Source: Toxorhynchites rutilus septentrionalis (Eukaryota > Arthropoda > Insecta > Diptera > Culicidae). From it: 64,000 nt of DNA. Position 1 is the first letter of the stretch. Each line of letters opens with the position of its first letter. A program made the translations under genes and the position numbers. Below the pieces are notes generated by a model. It searched no databases and was not told where the DNA came from. It saw only the letters and a list, made by a program, of their open reading frames with translations. Below, piece after piece: positions 10,961 to 23,190 of this stretch. Location of the stretch: the NCBI RefSeq assembly GCF_029784135.1, contig NC_073744.1, positions 30,672,981 to 30,736,980 of the forward strand, read 5' to 3'.

Positions 10961-13420
10961 GTTAACGGTCATTATATTTTTTATATTATATTTTCATGAT
11001 ATCGATTGCAATCGATGAACTTAGTGAGGATCGCCACGAGTTGCTGTGCATGCAGAAATATTCGAGAGGAACTGTAATATTGATAGAATTAACAAAGTCA
11101 GTCTTAGTTGAGTAGTCAACGCGTGTACTGTTATTTTATTTTAAAAAAAAGAAACTCCGGTCGGAGAACTTAACTAGCGCTCAAAGAAGCACAATTTCCG
11201 AGACGTTACCGATATTTAGGTTTTCAATTTGTACCCTCAATATGTCCCCGAAAGACGTGTATTACGTCAAAAAAAAATACCACGAGTACGCATTGTCAAT
11301 TCAAAATCATGCTCAGACTCTCTGGCATACCGCATCGAGCAAAAACCATCATATTGAATCATCCCGCGTATGCACAGGAATCGGAGCATTAAACTTCATA
11401 AATTGCAATGGACTAGATTCGCTGGGATTCATAACCGGTGGAATTCTCCCCGAACGACCCGTTTCGAACGCTCCGCAGACAATAAAACTGTCAAATGAGT
11501 CTAATTGACTTCCCCTCAGAAAAACCATCCACATCATTAGCTCGCATCAAAATTAGCTCCTAGACATCATTTCATTATCCGGCCCAAAGCACGATATCCT
11601 CGGCTCGGCATATCCTCCAGACCGAATGCATCGAGACCGCACCGAGATTGACAGATGAGTTTGTTAGATTCCTCGCGGGAGATCACCTGAAACGCGACTG
11701 TTTCAATCTAACTGTTTCTGCTATATATTAGCGCGGATTCATCCATCCAGTTTGGGTGTCGAGGGGCCTAAGCGTCAGTGATTGGTGTTTCCATGCTCCC
11801 AGGGCCATGCTTCCGTGCGAGCTAATAATCGCGCGAACCTCTCCTGTCCTGTGTATACCGTAATTCGTCAGCGTCGCGTCAATTTGGATGCATATCCCGG
11901 ACTTCCCCCGCGCTCGAGCAACAACTATCGGCAGATGGGAATGCGTGACACCATCTCAATGAGAATGATACTAATCGAATCAATTAGACTCGCGTCGAGC
12001 TTTTAGTTCAAATGTATGCTGGTGTGTTTTTCCCAGAAGCACTTCCATCCCGGCGAAGCTGCTTGTTGCCTCATCCAGCTAGGCACACTTCCGGCTAGGT
12101 TGTGGAGTATTTACAGTCAGCACGGAGAGAATTTCCGGCAGTGTTTAGTTTCGCTTAGTTCATAAACGGTGCGTGTGATCCTGCACCAGTGTGCTGTATC
12201 TCCGAAACAAAAAGTGCGGCGGAATACCCACAATCACATTATATCAATTTGTTTGCCATACCCAACTGAACAGCAGCGGCAGTCCATCAATTTTGATGAT
12301 CAGATAATTTTACGGCCATCGGCCCTTTTTATCTTCCCCACACAAGTACGCATAATTTCTCAGCTGGAAGTTGACTCGGTGTCGGCCAAAAATGACACAC
12401 CGTCATGTCGAGCTGTATCCGGCAACTCGAAAGCAATCGTTTAATTTTGAAGTCTTGCCAGTTGATGTCGAGATGTGGCGCTCAAAATCGACATCTACAT
12501 ACTCCACGCACGGATGCGCGCTGCAATTGGTACTGTCCCACTCGTGCTGCTTCATGAGATATAATCGGAACAAGGGTGGGACAAAAAAAATCCATGCAAA
12601 TGCATACAATTATCGTAAGCCGGTTTCGTTCTGAAAGTGACTATTTTTTGACGCTCACCTCATGCTGATTCTGTGGAGCGCTGGAGTTTGGACGAGAATG
12701 CGGGGAAAAAGGGTGCTCTAATGGGGCCGCCTAATCACGGATCAAAACTAGTCCTAGGAAGGTTGGATACACTCGGTTGACGTCGTCAAATGGTCAACTG
12801 ATATAATTAGGTAATGTGGAAACAACGGGAATTGTACAGAATGCAACCCACCGATGCATTATTTTAGAAGTGGGGTAATCATATTAACTCGGTGGAAATG
12901 AATATTGGATGAATTTGTTTCGTTTTCCCTGGATTTACGCACCTTCGTATGAGCTGACTGCTGAGCAGTATTTGCCGATTGATCCTTCCACTGAATAATT
13001 CGCTTTCGTTCGTTCAAATGTATTCTAACAGAAATCATTTCCCCCCAGCGGCATTCTTTTGTTGTTACGTGCTACAAATCACGACACGAAAGAGAACGAG
13101 ACAACTCTGCTTCGGACTTCATGACATACGAGCAAGCAAACCAAAATCGTCATGATCGATTTCGGTGCAGAAAGTTTATTTTGTTCTTTGCCTCTAACAT
13201 ATACATACCTCTCCATGCATCATGAAACAGCAACATCATACGGATTACGCAAAGCGAATGATTCATATTCAACTAATGTAGCAGATTCTGATCCATATAT
13301 CTCAGAGAGTGCAAACCATATGATTGTTTAGCTAGATCATGGAAGGGTCATGGAAGGGTAGTCAGATTATATTTTTCATTTTCTACGCTGCTATCCCTTG
13401 TAATATAATATATATTTTTA
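10961..13420. other. Non-repetitive island, no gene recognised
   Basis: Largely unique sequence of mixed composition, richest in GC at about 11240-12180. A TATATATTAG box at 11721-11730 lies about 25 bases before CCAGTTT, weakly promoter-like. No open frame above 91 codons is present and none looks like a known protein. It could contain host regulatory DNA. Confidence 0.35.
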
Positions 13421-13424
13421 TTTC

Positions 13425-15145
13425 GAGATAACAGTGAATCTCGACGAGTAACGCAATTTTCACATATTGCGGACGGATGGATCAAGAAATAACCAGTGTT
13501 TTCTACACTTGACGGTTAAATCCTTGGTCTACCAAGAATCTAACAAGGCCTACCGATGGCTCGCCATCGTCTCATCCACACCGAAGGAAACGATCTCATT
13601 CGTGGAATCCGAAAAATGAAGCGTTCAAGTTTGCCCCAAACGTGCGTTCCTTATTGTGTTGAAACATTTGGCATCAGAAAAAAAAATCCCACCTCCTTTC
13701 CCACCAATGTTCACCACCTCGAAAAAAACATCTTCTTCTTCTTCAATGGCACTAACGTTCCTAGAGGAACTTCGCCGTCTCAACGTAGTATTACTTGCGT
13801 CATTTTTATTAGTACTCTGTTGAGATTTCTATGCCAAATATCACGCCTTGCAATGCATTCTGAGTGGCAAGCTCTAGAATACGCGTGATCACAGTGCAAG
13901 TCGGAGGAAATTTCTTTGACGAAAAATTCCCCCGACCAGAACGGGAGTCGAACCCGAACACCCGGCATGTTAGTTATGACGCTAACCACTCGGCCACGGG
14001 AGCACAAAAAACGAAAGCGAAAAAAACATCCTATGCCGAATTTCAGCTCAATCGGACTTAAAGGAGAGTGGCGCAAAGCGGTCAAAGTTTGAGTTTTTTG
14101 AAAATCGGAAAATCACCCACGTGATTGCAGGAAATCGGCATTTTCGAAATTTTTTTTTATGCCAAATGTCTTCAAATTGCATGAAACGAGATCTAGTGTC
14201 ATCTCGAAATTGTATTTTTTTTGTGTGTCAAAAATCGGCATTCTGGGATTCTGGGATTTTTTTCGGAGTACGAAACGAAAAGTATGGTTTTGGGTGCCAA
14301 TAAAAATAGTTATCTCGATGTTTCATTCGGAACTTGCTACGAAATGTTGATTTGCACGATAATATACCCTATGCGAAATATTAGCTCATTCGGACTTCAT
14401 TTACTGGTGTCACAAACGTTAAAATTTGAGTTTTTCGAAAACCGAAAAATCACCTAAAATCGGAGTTTTAACAAAAAATGTTGATGCCAAATGTCTTAAA
14501 ATTGCATGACACGTCAAGATTTACAGTTATCTCAAAAAAAATTGTCGAAAATCGATTTTTCAGGCGGAAAAACGACCAAGTGCCAAAAAAAACATTTCGA
14601 GCTAACTGTAAATCTCGATGATTAATACAATTTTAAGACATTTGGCACAAAACTTTTTTTTGAAAACATCAATTTTCGGTGATTTTTCGTTTTTCAAAAA
14701 AAAACTCAAATTTTAACGTTTGTGACACCAGTAAACGAAGTCCGAATGAGCTAATATTTTGCATAGGGTATATTATCATGCAAATCAACAAGTTTTATTG
14801 GCACCTAAAACCATACTTTTCGTTTAGTACTCCGAAAGAAAACTAAGTCCCAGAATGCCGATTTTTGACAAAAAAAAATTCGAGGTGACACTAGATCTCG
14901 ACGTTTCATGCAATTTGAAGACATTTGGCATCAAAAAAAAATTTCGAAAATGCCGATTTCCTGCACTCCCCCGTTGGGTGATTTTTCGATTTTCAAAAAA
15001 CTCAAACTTTGACCGCTTTGCGCCACTTTCCCTTAAGTCCGATTGAGCTGTTATTTTGCATAGGATGTTTTTTTTCGAGGGGGTGAACTTTTTTTATGGG
15101 GTAACTTCTTGAAACTCGAGATGTCCATTTTCATTGGCACCCTAA
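13425..15145. mobile_element. Large foldback element FB1 with subdivided arms
   Basis: Two arms of about 550 bp (left about 13660-14565, excluding a SINE; right about 14590-15145) are inverted copies of each other, roughly 85% alike by eye, around a loop near 14575. Each arm holds two related units: one with CAATCGGACTTAA and GGCGCAAAGCGG, the other with CATTCGGACTTC and GTGTCACAAACG. Each unit is followed by GCCAAATGTCTT. The right end is TTTCATTGGCACCCTA. The left terminus is lost. It has no protein. The arrangement resembles Foldback-type elements with tandem subrepeats in the arms. Confidence 0.75.
13733..14017 (-). mobile_element. tRNA-derived SINE (family B, copy 1)
   Basis: On the minus strand the head reads as a tRNA-like unit with an A box TGGCCGAGTGG and a B box GGTTCGACTCC, followed by a body and a GAAGAAGAAG 3' tail. 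It is flanked by CGAAAAAAACATC at 13720-13732 and 14018-14030, a 13-bp target duplication that interrupts the left arm of the foldback element. About 12 extra bases (AAAAAACGAAAG) lie between the tRNA-like head and the duplication. It is transcribed, if at all, by RNA polymerase III and depends on a LINE for mobility. Confidence 0.85.
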
Positions 15146-15303
15146 TATTCATATAGACCGCAAGGTTTTACTAGCAACACCGCTCCAGTGAGACACAAAA
15201 ACTCTCTCGTTTAAGCTCTTTTCCCATTGCTGCTCTCCGCAAATGGTGACCGAATGATGACGTAATTTTTCTTGTATCATTTCTCGCTCTGCTCTTGTAT
15301 GTA

Positions 15304-15757
15304 CAGTGGTTTCCGCTATACACCCATACCTCGCTATACGGCCGCTCTTTATATACGGCATTCCGCTACAACGGCCCTCTCGGAAAAATGACACGTTTTC
15401 GATTTACGGCCTAAAATGTTTCGCTAGAACGGCAAAAAACAAAATTTTGTTTCGATGTTGATATATCTGGGTAGGTTTATATGAGAGTGCCAATGAAAAT
15501 TTCCATGTCAAATTTTCAAACGGAAATGTCCTAAAAATATTAATTCCCACGAAAAACTACCCTTTGCAAAATATCAGCTCAATCGAACTTCATTTACTTG
15601 TGTCGCACAGCCTTCAAAGTTCGAGTTTTTTGTAAATAAAAAAAGGAGCTTTTTTGAAAACTGATTGATTCCTTATACGGCTTTTCGTTTTGCGGCCGAG
15701 TTTCAGGGAACGTATCTAGGCCGTAAAGCGAGGTATGGGTGTAGTAGAACGGGACGA
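15304..15757. mobile_element. Pogo-like MITE, family iv
   Basis: TA at 15302-15303 is followed by CAGTGGTTTCCGCTATAC, then repeated CGCTATACGGCC-like motifs. The right end (GGCCGTAAAGCGAGGTATGG to about 15757) is the inverse of the left (CCATACCTCGCTATACGGCC). No transposase is present. The middle (15484-15650) carries a second foldback-family fragment starting GAGTGCCAATGAAAATT. Confidence 0.7.
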
Positions 15758-16731
15758 TATATGCGGTTCAAAGTTGTATGCAGGCTTCGAAAATGGTATG
15801 CGATGTTTGGTATAGCTCGGATATGCAATCAACAGTCTTCGTTCCGCTCTTTGTTTAATCATTCAGTGTATCACAAGTGATTACTGTCATTCATACAAGT
15901 ATCTGAATGATCCATGAGAGGTTACTTGCATGACACATTGTGTATTATTCGATATTGATAGATATCCAAACACTCCTGTTGAGGCATTCACGACAGTGTA
16001 AAATTCATTTTAGCACATCGTAATAAAAAGAAAACATTTTTTATTTATTTGAAATAAATCCTATAAAACATTGCAATATGACTGTGAAAATTATCATTAA
16101 ATCCACAAGATGTTGCCGTACCCTGTTAATCAGCTGTGACTGTGAACCTCATTCCTGTACACACTTCACGGTGTTCGCACGCAATTGAAATGCATTTTAC
16201 GAGCCAGTGAAGCGTCAAAGATAACAATGGGTTTTCAAGCAGAATGAACACATTTAAAATAGAAATTATTAATGATAATCAACTTCTCCGTATAAAATTT
16301 GTGTTCATTGTGAATGGAAAACTTTGTTTTCTTCATGTGATAAAATAATATCTTACAGGATATGATAAGTTTTAGTGGAAAACTAATTTCGTATTCAGAT
16401 GCCGATACCGTACCGTTGTCATCACGGATACACTTCATTTCGTTTTCACCGTGAAGTCTATGCGGGAATAAGCCCCTGTTTTGATTGCGAAACATGTTCA
16501 TAGTTTACCTGTAAGTGATGAAGCCAGCGGTGGTCGACTCTTTTTCAGAGGAAAATTGCAAAGAATTCAAGTAGAAAATTAAAAAGGATCTTGAACGACC
16601 GAAAAACCGTTTATTATATGAATTAAACTGTATCTCAAACGTTGCGTTGTAGCAGTAGAAAGAATCCGGAACCATTGATTATAGTACTTTCTAGTTTTCA
16701 ACAGTAAACTGTTGAAAAATAATCAGATAAA
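15758..16731. other. AT-rich stretch, nothing recognised
   Basis: No shared repeat and no convincing coding sequence. The longest frame (88 codons, minus strand, 16235-16501) has no recognisable motif. Confidence 0.4.
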
Positions 16732-16733
16732 TA

Positions 16734-17766
16734 ACGGGTGTTAAATAAAAAATGAAAATTTTTTCAATACCTTTCAGTAACTCAAATAAAGAGCGTAAAA
16801 TTTTCTTTCTCCGAGAAAATTGCTCTTTGGGCTCCCTAGAAACAGTAGGCGTGTTTGGTTTTGCTAGTTTGAATTTAGTCAAAGCAAAGATGGCGTCGAA
16901 ACAGCACGTGGTCCGAAAACCACGTGCTTCCATCTTGATGATCCATCGGACCCTCAAGATGGAAGGAATCGTCGGCAGGAAGAAGACGAGGTCGCCGGAG
17001 TACACGGAGGAGCAGATTGAGACGGTTAAATCACAGTGTCGGTGGATGACACGGTGGATGAAAAAATACCGCGGGACGTCTTTCGTTCTGTACGACGAAA
17101 GCTATTTTCCGCTGTCCAAAACGCATATTCCAGGAAATGATAGTTACTACTCCAGCGACAAGTCATCCACACCGCCTGAAGTGAAATACAAGTTCAAGCA
17201 CAAGTTTGAAAATGTTGTACATGTGTTGTACATCGCCATTTCCGACCGGGGCATTTCAAAGCCTTGGTTTAAGCCGAGCGGTCTGGCAATCAACCAACAA
17301 ATCTATCGAGAAGAGTGCCTCGATAAAATCCTGCTGCCGTTCCTGAACGAGCATCACGCGAGCATCCCATTACGCCAAGAAGACGCTGGCGTATCTTGAG
17401 GAGAAAAAGATACCGTTCGTGCCGAAAGATCGTAACCGAACAAACTTCCCCCAGTGCCGCCCAATAGAGGATTTCTTTGGCTCACTCAGTGCCCTAGTGT
17501 ATAAAAACAATTGGAGGGCCAAGGACATGAAGCAACTGACTACAAGAATCCGGAATTGTATCCGGAAAATGGACGTAAGTGCCGTACAATGTTCTTGTGA
17601 GAGCATCGCGTCAAAGTTGCGTCGAACAGCAGACCACGACCCTTACTCAAACATTCACTGACATTTTTGGAAGAAAATACATTATGTTATTAATAAAAAA
17701 TACTGAAATCGATGAAAAAAAATTATATATGATTGAAAAAATTCTCATTTTTTATTTAACACCCGT
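16734..17766 (+). mobile_element. IS630/Tc1/mariner element with terminal inverted repeats
   Basis: ACGGGTGTTAAATAAAAAAT at 16734 is matched by its inverse at 17747-17766. The repeat extends to about 37 bp with one mismatch, and both ends are flanked by TA (16732-16733, 17767-17768). The length of 1033 bp is below the usual 1.2-1.4 kb because of internal deletions. The ends look well preserved, so it might be moved by a related source element. Confidence 0.9.
16890..17661 (+). pseudogene. Mariner-superfamily transposase, internally deleted
   Basis: The first piece (frame of 16890, to 17399) shows LYDESYFPLSKTHIPGND with the first catalytic aspartate, then WFKPSGLAINQQIYREECLD. The second piece, in another frame from about 17363, shows HYAKKTLAYLEEKKIPFVPK and then QCRPIEDFFGSL, where the glutamate should be the third catalytic residue. 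The stretch that normally carries the second aspartate before HYAKK is missing, and the frame changes at that junction (about 17355). Most of the N-terminal DNA-binding domain is also missing. The protein would have cut and joined element ends; this copy cannot. The spacing class (maT or ITmD37-like) is not determined. Confidence 0.85.
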
Positions 17767-17768
17767 TA

Positions 17769-18700
17769 TTCCAACATTAACCCGAAAAACTCGATTTTCT
17801 CTGGTTTTCTTGTATCGATGTTCATAAGTGTACATAGAAATCGTTGAAAATAAAACCGTCCCGTTAATCGATCGGTCGTCTTTTGACGTAGGACTACGTC
17901 TTTTATTTCTATATAGGAGGCTACCTCTAAGAAAAATGCAACGAAAATTTAAGAGATTTCAATTGCATATTACACATATATGTTATATATGTTATAATAT
18001 ATACCATCATACGGCAAATTTATCCAGCATTTTTTCCACTTGAGATATCTACGGTGGAAATAGTTAAACAAGTGAGCATCGTTTTGCAAGCGAATGCAAA
18101 GGTAAATCAAGTACTATGCATTCTTTCTTTGAGCTTGGTTACCGTGAATGTTGTATGCAAAACAAAATTGTGTGCAATAATTCGTTCTATCAAACAAATT
18201 AAGCATCCAGTTAATGTGTAGGATGCAAATGGTGGAGTAGATTAGTAATATTGTTGCAATTCCATAGAAAATCATTACTTCCGAAAAACAATATTTCAAC
18301 GGTACCAAGACGATATCGTCATTGCCCACAGAGCCAGTGTTGTTATAAACGTAGACTATAACGGATCGGTCGCCATGATAGACCAGCAATAAAGTTTCTC
18401 ATTGATTTCATGTTTTCAATCATCAATCAGAACTCGCCACAGGTTGAGGAAAGAGACTGTTATATGTAGGTTTGGAGCATAGACCACGATGAGTGAAAAC
18501 TTTTACAACACACTGAAAATAAGCTTCAATCTTACACATGTTATGGTCTAAATTCTCTACTATAGCTCTCGAATATGAAACATAGTTTTTTTAATGGAGA
18601 ATATCCACTTTCAGAAATTCTCTACTATATTCAGTGGACATCGCTTCCTAGTCAAAAGTTAAAAATATACACACTGGACGGCAAATGACCAAGAGCGATT
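17769..18700. other. AT-rich stretch, nothing recognised
   Basis: It contains one GACGTAGGACTACGTC palindrome at 17883-17898, related to dispersed repeat C. Otherwise no repeat or coding signal was seen. Confidence 0.4.
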
Positions 18701-20290
18701 AATCATTTATTTAGCTTTGTGTGTGAACCCAGAGCTCATTATTTCAACGATTCACTCAGTCCACACCAGTTTCCAACATCAAACGGCAGCCTTCCACCAA
18801 AGGACGTGAGGATGGGCACTCCATTATTTACAACGCGCAACGCTGCATTCAGCAACCTTGCCGGCTCCAACGAATCCCTTCGTACACACGTACGCATCTT
18901 GATCAAATGTATGTGTGTGTGTGCCGTTCAGCATCCTTTTTTTTGCGCCATTCTCGCAATTTCTGCGTGTCCTGTTTTCTGTGTTCTTCTACTTTTTTTT
19001 TGTATCCTTCTGCCAGAACGGTAACGTCAACACTGTGGCAAAAGCCTATCCATTACATTCGGAATGAATCGGGCGGGGTGGAGGCCCGGAGGAAGGGTAA
19101 AAGATGCAGTAATAACCGTAGCTCCCCTGCCGCAGCGTACGGAGTAATTTTCTTTTCCACATGTAGAAAAACCCCGAAAGCCTTGGAAACTCATTACACT
19201 TTGGGTGGAACACTGCGCTGCTGCGTGTCCTTCATTCCTCCCTGGCCGTTCCAGGGTTTCCATCCAGCGGTCCCAGTGGAACCCTGTGCACAAGAAAAGT
19301 GGCGAACAATTCTGCTGTCGCGTTTCTCCGTCTCGACGCGACTCGAGAGTTTCGGGGGGGTCCATTTCGCAAAAGTAGTCCGGAGCCCTTGCTGTTGGAC
19401 CTAAAATAGCGCAGCGCGCTCCGGCATGTAGGATGTATTGGGGAGGCTAAATGACACGTACATTCCACATCAGGTCTCCTCAGTGCACCAGATGATTTTC
19501 TCCAGTTCTGCCATTGCTCGAACGAATAGCGGATAATGGGGAGCGGAGTAGGGGGAGGTGGTGATGGCGGATGCGGCAACGACGGACAAGTCCTTCAACC
19601 GTTCGACCGTCGTATACAACGCACCGAATGCGGGAGGCTGTATGCGATCTACACAATTCAAAGGAAAGTGTAGATGGAAAAAAGGATTCCATAAGGATAT
19701 ATTGAAAATACTTATGCCGGACGGTGGAAAAAAGTCCGAGCATGGCACGGACAAAAAGGAAAGAGAAAAAAAACTCCACCAACTCCAAGCCATGGGCAAG
19801 AAAGTTGGCAAAAGCACGGCCAGGACGACGATGACGACGTTGACGGCGATACGGAACGCAGCGAGACGGACGCAGCAGTACATGGCTACCTACTTATTTC
19901 TAAAAATCTCATGCTGACTTTTTCATCAAGACCTTTTTGCCTGATGTGTGTCCTCCCTCACAGCAGAGTGCACACAAAAGCATTCACATAGACCCTCATT
20001 CGCGCATATATCCGTGGCAAATTCGATGCGGATCGAAGGATATACCGGGAAAATGAAAACGAGAAAGGCGGTGGAGAGGGGGACGAAAGCAGCAGCAGCG
20101 CAGCAAAAAAAAAGAACTCTAACGAAACGCTGCGAGATGGATGAATATCGCAGTTCTGTATTTCAAAAAACGGACACGGCAGGCACAGGAGGCACATCAC
20201 ACATCGTCCTGTAGTCTTCTTATTTGTAAGTTGCGCCGCTGCTAGGGGTGAACATTTTGGCGGCGAATTTTCGAACAGATCCCACATTCG
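18701..20290. other. Non-repetitive GC-richer island
   Basis: Unique-looking sequence with overlapping frames on both strands, the longest 165 codons at 18907-19404, none with a recognisable domain. It is bounded by AT-rich repeat DNA on both sides. It is a candidate for host regulatory or untranslated sequence. Confidence 0.4.
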
Positions 20291-20707
20291 GTGACAAACA
20301 TAGGAATAGGAAAACTGGGATCAAAGCATAACCAAGTATTGTCAACGATATTGTGGTTCCGTAATGATGTCCACCTGATTAAATTGTGTATTTTAACGAT
20401 AAATGAAAAAAAAACTTTTTCCGTTCAGGCTATCAGAATAATCCCGTCAGTCATATTTCAATATAATCATACAATGTTCAGTTTATTACATTTCAACATT
20501 TTGGATGTAATTGCTATAAATGCATGGATTTTCTATGCTCAAACAACTGGACAAAGAAAATCGCAACAAGGATTTTCAGATAAAACTTCAGCTGATTCAA
20601 TTACACTTTCTGAAACACTTTAAACCAGTCAAATTGGGTATTGCGAGAAAAAAAAATTGTTTGCTCTATTTTCTCTACACATGAAAAATATGTTTGTAGA
20701 AAATGTT
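20291..20707. other. AT-rich stretch, nothing recognised
   Basis: No repeat or gene signal was seen. The 110-codon frame at 20291-20623 has no motif I recognise. Confidence 0.35.
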
Positions 20708-20724
20708 TATGACAGTGGTCTTCT

Positions 20725-21001
20725 TCTTCTTCTTCTTCTTCAATGGCACTAACGTTCCTAGAGGAACTTCGTCGTCTCAACGTAGTATTACTTGCGTCAT
20801 TTTTATTAGTACTTAGTTGAGATTTCTATGCCAAATAACACGCATTGAATGCATTCTGAGTGGCAAGCTCTAGAATACGCGTGATCACAGTGCAAGTCGG
20901 AGGAAATTTCTTTGACGAAAAATTCCCCCGACCAGAACGGGAATCGAACCCGAACACCCGGCATGTTAGTTATGACGCTAACCACTCGGCCAAGGGAGCA
21001 C
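20725..21001 (-). mobile_element. tRNA-derived SINE (family B, copy 2)
   Basis: Same family and orientation as the copy at 13733-14017: A box TGGCCGAGTGG, B box GGTTCGATTCC, GAAGAAG tail. It is flanked by the 17-bp duplication TATGACAGTGGTCTTCT at 20708-20724 and 21002-21018. Two well-matched copies with clear duplications suggest fairly recent activity. Confidence 0.88.
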
Positions 21002-22128
21002 TATGACAGTGGTCTTCTATTTGTAAAAAGTGTGACAGTGAATAAATTATCTAAAGCCCGAAAACATGGATATTTAAATTTTTTACCTCATAAGTATTTT
21101 GTGTGTAGTGATTTCTGTATTATTTATGTTCAACTTCAAGAAATAGAACGTTTTTTTGGAAAGTGGCCATTTGACCGCCATCGCTAGAAATAGGTTTACA
21201 GGGAAACTTAGATATAACGTACCCTCGATATAACGTACAAACGTTTAAATTTTCATTAAAAAATATCATTTTTAAATGAAATTTAAAAAATATTTTATAA
21301 ACTGAAAATTATTTTTCTTAAAAACACTTTTTTTTAATTTTCAACTAAATTACCTTAAGTAACAGTGCCCTTCTTCCAATGTATGAGAGACTAGTTGGTA
21401 GTTGTATGGACTATTCATAAAATTTTCGTTCAGTATTTCAAAAAAAATATATTCTTCAGAAAAACGAATTTGAATTTTCAAAAAAAAAAGTTTTCTTGGA
21501 AATTTGTTCGCTATTTTTGATGAAATCTTTAAGAAATTCCTATATTTCATTGTCTGACCAACATTTTGTAGGTCTAATAGTTTTCGGGTTTTAAATTTTT
21601 AACATCATAAGTTTTTTTTATTTTTCCCTGAAAAAATAACACACCTACCTAAAAAGACCTACAAAATTTTAGTCAGAAGATGAAATATAGGAAATAATTT
21701 AATTTTAAATAAAAAAATCCAAAAAAATTAAAATTACATTTGAAAAAAATTATGTTAACCCTTGCAGTCGAAATTAATTTACCTTGAAAGAGCTCCTCTT
21801 ATCTTTCTACGCTAATAATATTTTGTTTATATTGAGTATTGTTATCTTTTATACATAAAAACTCCGTATTCATTAATGAACTAGATATTCAAATTCGTTC
21901 AGAAAATGAATGTGAACTGTTACATAGTTGAGTGAAGTATTTAGTATCATTCCTTGCTGCGATAGCTGAGAACAAACAAACGATAGCAAAAGGTTAAAAA
22001 TTGAAACTCATTTTTATTATAAATATTGTTTTGGTTCTAAACGAATATTATATGATATATCGGAAAAGAACACTTCTACAGGAAAAACAAATTTTAACAA
22101 TCTATTTACCCTCAATCAACAGTATGAA

Positions 22129-22276
22129 TGAGGAGGCGATCTGGCGTAGCGGTAACATCCATACCTCTCACGCAGAGATCACGAGATCAATTCTCACTCC
22201 CGACATTCTTCCAAAAATGGAAGTAAAGTGACGAACCAGCCGAAATGTGTTGAAAATCACTATAATAAAGAAAAAA
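22129..22276 (+). mobile_element. tRNA-derived SINE (family C), about 150 bp
   Basis: The head contains an A-box-like TGGCGTAGCGGT and a weak B-box-like GATCAATTCTC in tRNA spacing, then a short body and an A-rich tail. AACAGTATGAA occurs before it (22118-22128) and after it (22277-22287), a target duplication. The right-hand copy was reused by the next SINE. Confidence 0.75.
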
Positions 22277-22287
22277 AACAGTATGAA

Positions 22288-22750
22288 GGGGGCCCCTCCG
22301 TAGCCAAATTGGTTGCGCGTTCGTTCGATCGTGAATTCAAAACTCAGGACCATCTTTGTGTTATTACAGAATAACTACGTCCACGCAACAATCATCAGCG
22401 ATAGAGACCGTCGAAATAAGATCGATTCATCCATACAACTGCTCTGTTCTGCAAGACACATCGGACTGCTGTTCTATAAATAACTCAACAATGATCAGTC
22501 AACTGTCTCCGCTGTCCGGTCTAACTAGATAATGGAAGTACAAATAGAAAACTCTTACGCCTAAATATAGGCTACTGTGTAAATGTTTACCATATGCAAT
22601 AGTATAGAAGGGAATACTCTAACCCCGAAAAATGGCAACTGTGTAAAATGTGCTAATTATAGATATGATAAACATGTGACATGTACACGATTAAAATTCG
22701 GCTCTGTTACAGCTGAAATGCTAATGAGCCTGAAATAAACAGAAGGGATA
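22288..22750 (+). mobile_element. SINE (family D), about 460 bp, inserted beside family C
   Basis: The head has a tRNA-like TAGCCAAATTGG A box, with GTGAATTCAAAACTC at B-box distance, followed by a long body ending in AGCCTGAAATAAACAGAAGG and an A run. A third AACAGTATGAA at 22757-22767, within a shared A-rich stretch, completes a 16-17 bp duplication with 22271-22287. Confidence 0.75.
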
Positions 22751-23102
22751 AAAAAAAACAGTATGAAAGAAAACATCATGAGAAAGGTTGGTTTCACCTT
22801 ATAGCTGGATTTTTTAAACATTATTTACGAACTCAAACAACATTACAATAAAGTAATATGAGCTATGTTTTAGAGTTCTTTATTATGTTGCGATAAAACG
22901 TACAATTTTGAAAGTGAAATGTACATTATATTGAAGATTCCCTGAATATGAAATGTTGCCAGATTTAGTGTTAAGAACAAATTAATTTTTCTTTGCTCGG
23001 CGATTTTTGATATGGTTAATTCTACTGGTCATAGATATTGTATAAAAAATAAGTCATAGATATTTGTATGTATTGTATGAAATTTTGAGTTGCAAACAAA
23101 TA

Positions 23103-23190
23103 CTCGAATGCAACGTATACCCGAATGGACATTTACCCGAATATAACAAATACTATATTTACCCGAATAGAATGTTTACCCGAATGAAGA
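23103..23190. repeat. Iterated ACCCGAATG motif array (family vii)
   Basis: TACCCGAATG-like units occur at least five times in about 90 bp, each separated by 6-16 bases. A similar array is at 37141-37220. It resembles the iterated termini of the pogo-like families, but the terminal bases are not certain. Confidence 0.5.

Larger units (their letters stand above)
21199..22944. mobile_element. Pogo-like element, family v, carrying two SINEs
   Basis: The left end is TA then CAGGGAAACTTAGATATAAC, with the motif GATATAACGTAC repeated. The right end at 22900-22944 gives the inverse, CAGGGAATCTTCAATATAAT. About 20 of the first 25 bases agree. The body is AT-rich with no transposase. Two SINEs at 22129-22750 account for about 620 bp of its length. 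The right flank lacks the expected TA, so the border is less sure. Confidence 0.55.

Noticed and set aside
11721..11780. A core promoter (TATATATTAG with an initiator-like CCAGTTT)
   Set aside because: Such matches are common in AT-rich DNA and no gene begins downstream.
13930..14006. A functional tRNA gene on the minus strand
   Set aside because: A and B boxes are clear, but the unit continues into a SINE body and GAAGAAG tail, has target duplications, and a second copy exists at 20940-21001.
19558..19917. A basic 119-codon protein
   Set aside because: Starts and ends arbitrarily in island sequence, no motif, and overlaps three other frames of similar length.
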